Part shown: positions 5,419 through 9,337 of the stretch, piece by piece
How the letters are laid out: every line of letters starts with the position of its first letter
How positions within the stretch are numbered: the first letter of the stretch is position 1
Origin: Flavobacteriales bacterium UBA5871
Lineage (GTDB): Bacteria; Bacteroidota; Bacteroidia; Flavobacteriales_D; Crocinitomicaceae
Assembly (NCBI GenBank): GCA_002432085.1
Contig: DJFN01000102.1
Coordinates: 29,812 to 39,148 of the forward strand
DNA length: 9,337 nt
Direction: 5' to 3'
The notes under the pieces: generated by a model
Database searches by the model: none
Seen by the model: only the letters and a program-made list of their open reading frames with translations
What the model was told of the DNA's origin: nothing
Program-made: the position numbers and the translations under genes

Positions 5419-6363
5419 TTACTGTTTGACCAGCTGTTTGACCGGCAGGCCGGCAGCTTTAACAAAGTACGTGCCCTTCGGTTGCTCCTGGAGGTCGATA
5501 CGTGTTTCAACGCTCCCCGTTGCGACCGGAACGGTCAGCAGCCACTGTCCGACGACCGAGAAAACCTGCAGCTCTTTTACCGATTCGGGGTGACGAACCG
5601 TTACGTCGCCGTTCGTTGGATTGGGATAAAGCAGCAGTTCCGACGGATCGTCGAACGGAACATCTTTCAGCGCAACAGGCTCTTCTTCCACATAGGTGTT
5701 GTCGGGAACCTTCAGCGAAGGCGCGCCGCCGAAGCAGCCGTCATAAGCCTGTGCCACGAACACACTACCAGCTTGCGTTTCAAAGCCCGGGTTGAGCTCT
5801 ACGTAATAATCCGGATCGGCATCCAGCTTGACGTTGGCGCCTGTAGGAATGACCGTCGTGCCTGAGGTGGCGATCCATGTGCTCGATTCCTGTAGCGGTG
5901 TGGTGAACGTTCCCGTAATGGTAACATCCGGATAGCAGGTATTCAGCACGATGGTGTTGTAGGTCCATGTTTCCGACTGGCTTACCCATGCTCCGAAAAA
6001 ATTACGGACCTCAAACAGTACGTGAATACTGTAAACTCCGGGATCAGCCGGGTGGTCGTAGAGATAGAAATTGGCCCACGCTGATGAAAGCGTATAAGTG
6101 GCCGAATAGATTTCGGAGCCGTTCCGGAAAATTTTACCGGTAACTCGGTAGGGATTGGGCCACGGGCCGGAAGGCGGATCGCCCTGGTTGTCGAATTGCA
6201 GCCACCAGGATCGTACTGCCGGAGCCACAACCTGAACAGGAGTGGCGGTGCTCCAGGGCCCGGTAGTCGTTGGTCCGCTCCGCAAAACAGCGATCTGCGC
6301 ATCACTGGCTCCCGACCAGGCAATACAGACTGTAATGAACAGGAATTGAAAAAACTTACTCAT
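5419..6363 (-). CDS. Secreted T9SS cargo protein of unknown function (314 aa)
   Basis: A signal peptide spans 1-22 (hydrophobic core FLFITVCIAW, cleavage near SDA-Q). Residues 23-140 form an aromatic-rich beta domain (RSWWLQF, YRVTGKIFRNG, PGVYSIHVLFEVRNFFG) that I do not recognise; it looks like an Ig- or jelly-roll-like sandwich. Residues about 143-210 resemble the '3-coathanger stack' beta domain (VELNPGFETQAGSVFVAQ, ending DGC), the same kind as in the protease at 1836-3809. After an acidic linker (YVEEEPV), residues 243-314 are a type A T9SS sorting domain (LLLYPNPTNGDVTV to GTYFVKA). No catalytic motif is visible, so a binding or adhesive role is possible but unproven. The start is 11 nt after the stop of fibre gene B, so the two are likely co-transcribed. 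It occupies the place taken by the protease in the other unit. Confidence 0.9.
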   Translation of the reverse strand: MSKFFQFLFITVCIAWSGASDAQIAVLRSGPTTTGPWSTATPVQVVAPAVRSWWLQFDNQGDPPSGPWPNPYRVTGKIFRNGSEIYSATYTLSSAWANFYLYDHPADPGVYSIHVLFEVRNFFGAWVSQSETWTYNTIVLNTCYPDVTITGTFTTPLQESSTWIATSGTTVIPTGANVKLDADPDYYVELNPGFETQAGSVFVAQAYDGCFGGAPSLKVPDNTYVEEEPVALKDVPFDDPSELLLYPNPTNGDVTVRHPESVKELQVFSVVGQWLLTVPVATGSVETRIDLQEQPKGTYFVKAAGLPVKQLVKQ

Positions 6364-6374
6364 AGCACAGTTTA

Positions 6375-7340
6375 TTAGTTAGAACCTTGAGCAGCGATCT
6401 GAGCTTTTAGTGCTTCGTAATCTGCCTGCAATTTCGCCATTCGTTTTTCCATTTCGATGAGGTACAGTGTCAGCTCCTCGATCTTTTCCATCTGCAGGGC
6501 AGACATCTGTGCGAGATCCAGGCCATCCTGTTCGATCTCCATAGCGGAAGGAATACCAGGCAGGTGCTTGTGCGTACGAATGTAAAGCTCCAGCTCAGCC
6601 AGCTTCATCAACTGGTAGTCGTCGGCAAATACGTAATCCGCCCAGTTGGCCGAGCAGTAGTTGGCTACTTTGACTTTCGTGGTGAGAATACCGCCGTTCA
6701 CATACAAGCGGTACGAGCCAGCGGCTGCCGTTGTACAGAAATTCGCGTCGCTGTTGTCGTCTGTGGCTCCCATGAATACTTTGCCATCGTTGCGGAGGAA
6801 AAGGGCGTAATTCATGAATCCTCCCGTACTACCGAACGGTTTCCAGAAGTTCAGACCTGCGCTTGGCCGGCCGACCGCCGCCGACATATATTCGATAGCC
6901 CATTGGCCGCCTGGAACAGTTGAAACATCATCGGTGAAGACCAACTGTGGGCCGCCGTAGCCAGGTGTAGCCCCAGAGAGCATCATGCCACCGTTATTGA
7001 CATGCAGTTTCAGCAGCGGGCTCGATGTATTGATTCCGATGTTTCCGCTTACGGTGATTCGCATGCGTTCGAGGCTCGAAGTTGAAAATGCCATGGTATT
7101 TGCCAGAGGTCTGAAAATCCCGTTTCCGCCTGCACCGTCATTTTGGGCAGTAGCTACTGTTGAAACACTGGATTGAAATCCGATTGCAGGATTGGCAGCG
7201 GTATTTCCCTGGGCAGAAAGGATTCTGGCGCCACCCGCAGATGGTGAGAAAAGGGAAGATCCGGTGATCTGTTGGGCACTGGCAGATGAAGCTGCGCACG
7301 CGAATGCCGAAATGGTGAGTAATTGGTTTAACTTTTTCAT
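6375..7340 (-). CDS. Secreted fibre-like protein, copy B
   Basis: This 321-aa paralogue of copy A has the same length and layout: signal peptide 1-22, the GNIGINTSSPLLKLHV strand motif, YRLYVNGG, WADYVF, HLPGIPSAMEIE, and the KIEELTLYLIEMEKR coiled coil. Of the 25 differences I count, many lie in residues 60-160 and 176-204, the middle beta region. The last 100 residues have only about four (V for I223, A for S248, Q for D278, L for M282). That pattern fits a conserved assembly and trimerisation end with a faster-drifting shaft or display region. It is followed by the 314-aa cargo gene after 11 nt. Like copy A it lacks a T9SS sorting domain, so how it is retained or exported is unknown. Confidence 0.9.
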   Translation of the reverse strand: MKKLNQLLTISAFACAASSASAQQITGSSLFSPSAGGARILSAQGNTAANPAIGFQSSVSTVATAQNDGAGGNGIFRPLANTMAFSTSSLERMRITVSGNIGINTSSPLLKLHVNNGGMMLSGATPGYGGPQLVFTDDVSTVPGGQWAIEYMSAAVGRPSAGLNFWKPFGSTGGFMNYALFLRNDGKVFMGATDDNSDANFCTTAAAGSYRLYVNGGILTTKVKVANYCSANWADYVFADDYQLMKLAELELYIRTHKHLPGIPSAMEIEQDGLDLAQMSALQMEKIEELTLYLIEMEKRMAKLQADYEALKAQIAAQGSN

Positions 7341-7357
7341 AAGTAAATAGATTAATA

Positions 7358-7411
7358 GGCCCTACTCTATAAGCTTTTCGGGTTCCGCTGTATTTGTTGA
7401 CTTTATTTTTT
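7358..7411 (-). promoter_or_regulatory. Strictly conserved 54-nt leader block, copy B
   Basis: This has no differences from 4807-4860 and the same 18-nt distance from the start codon. It is probably a promoter or 5' untranslated control element of the fibre-cargo operon, inferred from conservation only. Confidence 0.45.
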
Positions 7412-7550
7412 TAGGAATAGGAATGGCCTTAACTGAGCTGCCTTTCCACAGTTTGTAGTAGTTGAATATGTAGTAAAAGAGGGCCAGGAAAAGGGATAAA
7501 TTACCTGGGTTTATGAATGAATAGTATGATTAAAGAATAATGGGCAAACA

Positions 7551-7561
7551 GACTTAAAGTC
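7551..7561. promoter_or_regulatory. Conserved palindrome GACTT-N-AAGTC, leader B
   Basis: This matches the palindrome at 4990-5000 apart from its central base and lies about 211 nt upstream of the fibre B start. It is a possible operator; inference only. Confidence 0.3.
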
Positions 7562-7703
7562 ATCTAGCGTGCATAGTGGGTTGTTGCTAGCGGTTCAATT
7601 ACAAATCATTGTTAAAGTAACGACTTGAAATGAGACAAACAAAAATGTTGCGTAAAAAAACTGTGACGGCCTTTTTCTGTTAAAAAATGGAGGTAGATGA
7701 TGT

Positions 7704-9337
7704 TTATTTCACCACTTTCAATACCCGTTTTTCTTCGCCGCGTGAAAGCTCGAGAAAATAAATGCCCTGTGCCAGCTCTTCCAATCCGGAAAGACTGTAG
7801 GTGTCGCCCCAAAGCGCGTCGCCGGTGATAATCGTTTCCCGGAAAATTCTGCCGGATTGATCGCGCAATAGCAGCTTGCAGCCCTTCAGATCGCCTGAAG
7901 GCCATTCGATGTTGATCGTTCCTCCGAATGGGTTCGGATACGCGCTCAGTGTCGGACTTTCGGAAAGCTCGCTCAGTCCGGCCATGCTGCAGCCGTTTAA
8001 TGTTCCCGGCATATTGGCATCCAGCCATGTCAGGCGACGATCGAGCCAGTCTTTCAAACGTTGCACTTCTTCGGCATAAGTCTGGCTTGGCGCCTGAACT
8101 TCCGGCGTTCCGGTGGCCTGCCCGAGATTTCCCCAGACATTGAAATGCCATTCCTGGCTTTCATCGACCACATTCGCTACCGAATCAATTTTTGCGTAGA
8201 GGTATGCTTCGCTCAGTAAGCCACGGCGCAGATCTTCGTAACGGCAGCGAAGCTCGTCGGCAAAAAGCGGATCTTCCAGCAGGCGAATGTACCATCCCGG
8301 TGCATGAACGTCCTGGTTTACCAATGGATACATGAATCCGGAACCGTCTTCCGAGCCCCAGTCGATGTCTTTCAGCGCCCAGTCGAAATCCCACACAGGA
8401 CCGGCTTTCAGCTTGCGGAACGTTCCGTCGTTGTGGTCCTTGTCTTTGTAAAAGAAGCGGCTTTTCTTGTAGCCGTCCACGTTGCGGGTTACCTCGCTGA
8501 TAATGAAATAGTCGATGAACGACTGCGTGTGAATGAACTGGCGGTAGCCCAGATCGGGATCGGCGAAGCTCGCTCCATAAAGCGCATCCTCGAATCCGTC
8601 GATGAAAGCCTGGATATAGGTTTGCTGCTGCGGCATGATCTCTTCCGGCTTCGGGTAATAATACACCATGTGAATATCGAGCCCCGGGTAGCCGATCGGA
8701 CTGTGTGAAAGCTGCCACGAATCGTCGGGATTCCAGTAATCGATCTTGATGATGTAACCACCCGTGACATTGATGCCGCTGATCTCCGTTTGTTCCAGCT
8801 TTGCAATATCGATACGATTCGAATCGCGCTTGATCTTTTCGGCCAGCTGGTAAATGCCGCGGTACTCGTTATCGATCACCACATCCACGAAACGCGAGCG
8901 AACGGCGTAATAGCCCATCGAGTCGAAAAGGTGAAACGGCAGTACGTTTCGGGCAAAGGATTTATCGTTGTAGCATGCCAGCAGTAGCCAATCGGATTCT
9001 TCCGGCATGCCGAGCAGCGGAGCTTTAATGTCGTTTCCGTTGACATCCCACAGTTCAAGCGAAAACGGTTTCTGCGGCAGTGAAGCAGAGTAATTTCCGC
9101 GCACTTCGATCCCGATTTTGCCATCGTATTCGTTGTAAGGATCGGTGGTGTGATTCCGAACACCGTTTCCGTTCCAGATAATGCCCATGTCGGCCATGAT
9201 CTTTGGCTCGTCCTGGATGGTTTGTCCGTTAGTGTTGATCACAACGATTGGCAGGTCCGATTCCGAAAAAGCGAAATAATCTGCCGGATCGGAGCCGAAA
9301 GTGATGGAGCAGCTGATGACATTTCCTTCGTCGCCGC
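7704..9337 (-). CDS. CotH kinase-fold protein with T9SS sorting domain (5' end outside window)
   Basis: The frame is open from the right edge. The GTG at 9240-9242 that could pass for a start is internal, because the codons before it read ESDLPIVV, the usual lead-in of CotH domains (LPIVxIxT). Counting that GTG codon as residue 1, CotH motifs follow in order: IGIEVRGNYS (43-52) with PQKPFSLEL; ESDWLLLACYNDKSFARN (82-99); RSRFVDVVIDNEYRGIYQLAEKIK (115-138); GGYIIKID (161-168); and VWDFDWALKDIDWG (283-296), with D285 and D287 as candidate metal or catalytic acids. CotH of Bacillus is an atypical protein kinase of spore coat proteins; in Bacteroidota the family is exported and its substrates are largely unknown. 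The tail (about 432-512, AYPNPFGGTINIEW to KVVK) is a type A T9SS sorting domain. An N-terminal signal peptide is expected beyond the edge. It lies 363 nt upstream of fibre gene B, so it is probably a separate transcript. Confidence 0.93.
   Translation of the reverse strand, partial: GDEGNVISCSITFGSDPADYFAFSESDLPIVVINTNGQTIQDEPKIMADMGIIWNGNGVRNHTTDPYNEYDGKIGIEVRGNYSASLPQKPFSLELWDVNGNDIKAPLLGMPEESDWLLLACYNDKSFARNVLPFHLFDSMGYYAVRSRFVDVVIDNEYRGIYQLAEKIKRDSNRIDIAKLEQTEISGINVTGGYIIKIDYWNPDDSWQLSHSPIGYPGLDIHMVYYYPKPEEIMPQQQTYIQAFIDGFEDALYGASFADPDLGYRQFIHTQSFIDYFIISEVTRNVDGYKKSRFFYKDKDHNDGTFRKLKAGPVWDFDWALKDIDWGSEDGSGFMYPLVNQDVHAPGWYIRLLEDPLFADELRCRYEDLRRGLLSEAYLYAKIDSVANVVDESQEWHFNVWGNLGQATGTPEVQAPSQTYAEEVQRLKDWLDRRLTWLDANMPGTLNGCSMAGLSELSESPTLSAYPNPFGGTINIEWPSGDLKGCKLLLRDQSGRIFRETIITGDALWGDTYSLSGLEELAQGIYFLELSRGEEKRVLKVVK

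Larger units (their letters stand above)
6372..7606 (-). repeat. Duplicated module copy B (leader plus fibre gene)
   Basis: This is the partner of 3822-5047 in the same orientation, about 2.55 kb away. Similarity ends two to three bases beyond the fibre stop codon on one side and at GGTTCAATTAC (7592-7602) plus a few bases on the other. Confidence 0.9.
7341..7703. other. AT-rich non-coding leader of fibre gene B and tail of the CotH gene
   Basis: No gene is supported. 7341-7606 is the leader shared with copy A. 7607-7703 is unique and AT-rich with A- and T-runs (near 7656 and 7681). It should hold the end of the CotH transcript, but I see no stem strong enough to call a terminator. Confidence 0.55.

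Noticed and set aside
5368..5865. 165-aa plus-strand open frame starting at the cargo terminator
   Set aside because: It begins inside a minus-strand terminator stem and runs antisense through the T9SS sorting domain and beta-stack of the 314-aa gene.
3822..7606. The two long direct repeats as parts of a composite transposon or insertion sequence
   Set aside because: The repeats encode secreted fibre proteins, have no terminal inverted repeats and no transposase, and similarity ends at gene-related points.
7612..8151. 179-aa minus-strand open frame overlapping the end of the CotH gene
   Set aside because: It overlaps the well-supported sorting domain in another frame, is rich in Arg and Ser as shadow frames of GC-biased genes are, and has no recognisable domain.
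9240..9242. GTG as the start of the CotH gene
   Set aside because: The frame continues open to the window edge and the preceding codons encode the conserved CotH lead-in ESDLPIVV, so the GTG is an internal valine.
1..9337. CRISPR array, tRNA or rRNA genes
   Set aside because: No regularly spaced short repeats, cloverleaf-like sequences or rRNA-like conserved stretches were seen on either strand.

Overview
The window comes from a member of the Bacteroidota. Three proteins end in type IX secretion system (T9SS) C-terminal sorting domains with the typical YPNP motif, and a common Bacteroidota architecture is present twice (a secreted fibre-like protein with a C-terminal KIEELTLY-type coiled coil). 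By eye the base composition is close to even GC in the genes and clearly AT-rich in the leaders between them. No tRNA, rRNA, CRISPR array or insertion sequence was seen, and I cannot assign a genus.

Layout. Positions 1-1760 read on the plus strand: the 3' part of a large gene of unknown function, a hairpin, then a tight two-gene pair (a DUF1360-like small membrane protein and a 74-aa Cys-containing, phage-like small protein) ending in a terminator. Positions 1783-9337 read on the minus strand. From right to left in transcription order these are: a CotH-type spore-coat-kinase-fold protein with a T9SS tail that runs off the right edge; fibre copy B followed 11 nt later by a 314-aa T9SS-exported protein of unknown function; and fibre copy A followed 14 nt later by a lysyl-endopeptidase-like (Lys-C type) secreted protease with a T9SS tail. 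The plus and minus blocks converge on two back-to-back terminators at 1731-1813.

The most interesting feature is a two-unit module, each unit being 'leader + fibre gene + secreted T9SS cargo gene'. The fibre copies are about 92% identical in protein (25 differences counted by eye over 321 aa), and similarity extends about 260 bp upstream, including a 54-nt block with no differences. It stops within a few bases of the fibre stop codon, and the cargo gene then differs completely between units. A 41-nt fragment at 5319-5359 closely matches the 3' end of the 74-aa plus-strand gene and sits at the equivalent place beyond the second unit. This looks like the scar of a tandem duplication that started inside that small gene. 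The shared fibre with interchangeable cargo suggests a surface-protein cassette. Co-expression is strongly suggested by the spacing, but physical partnership of fibre and cargo is inference.
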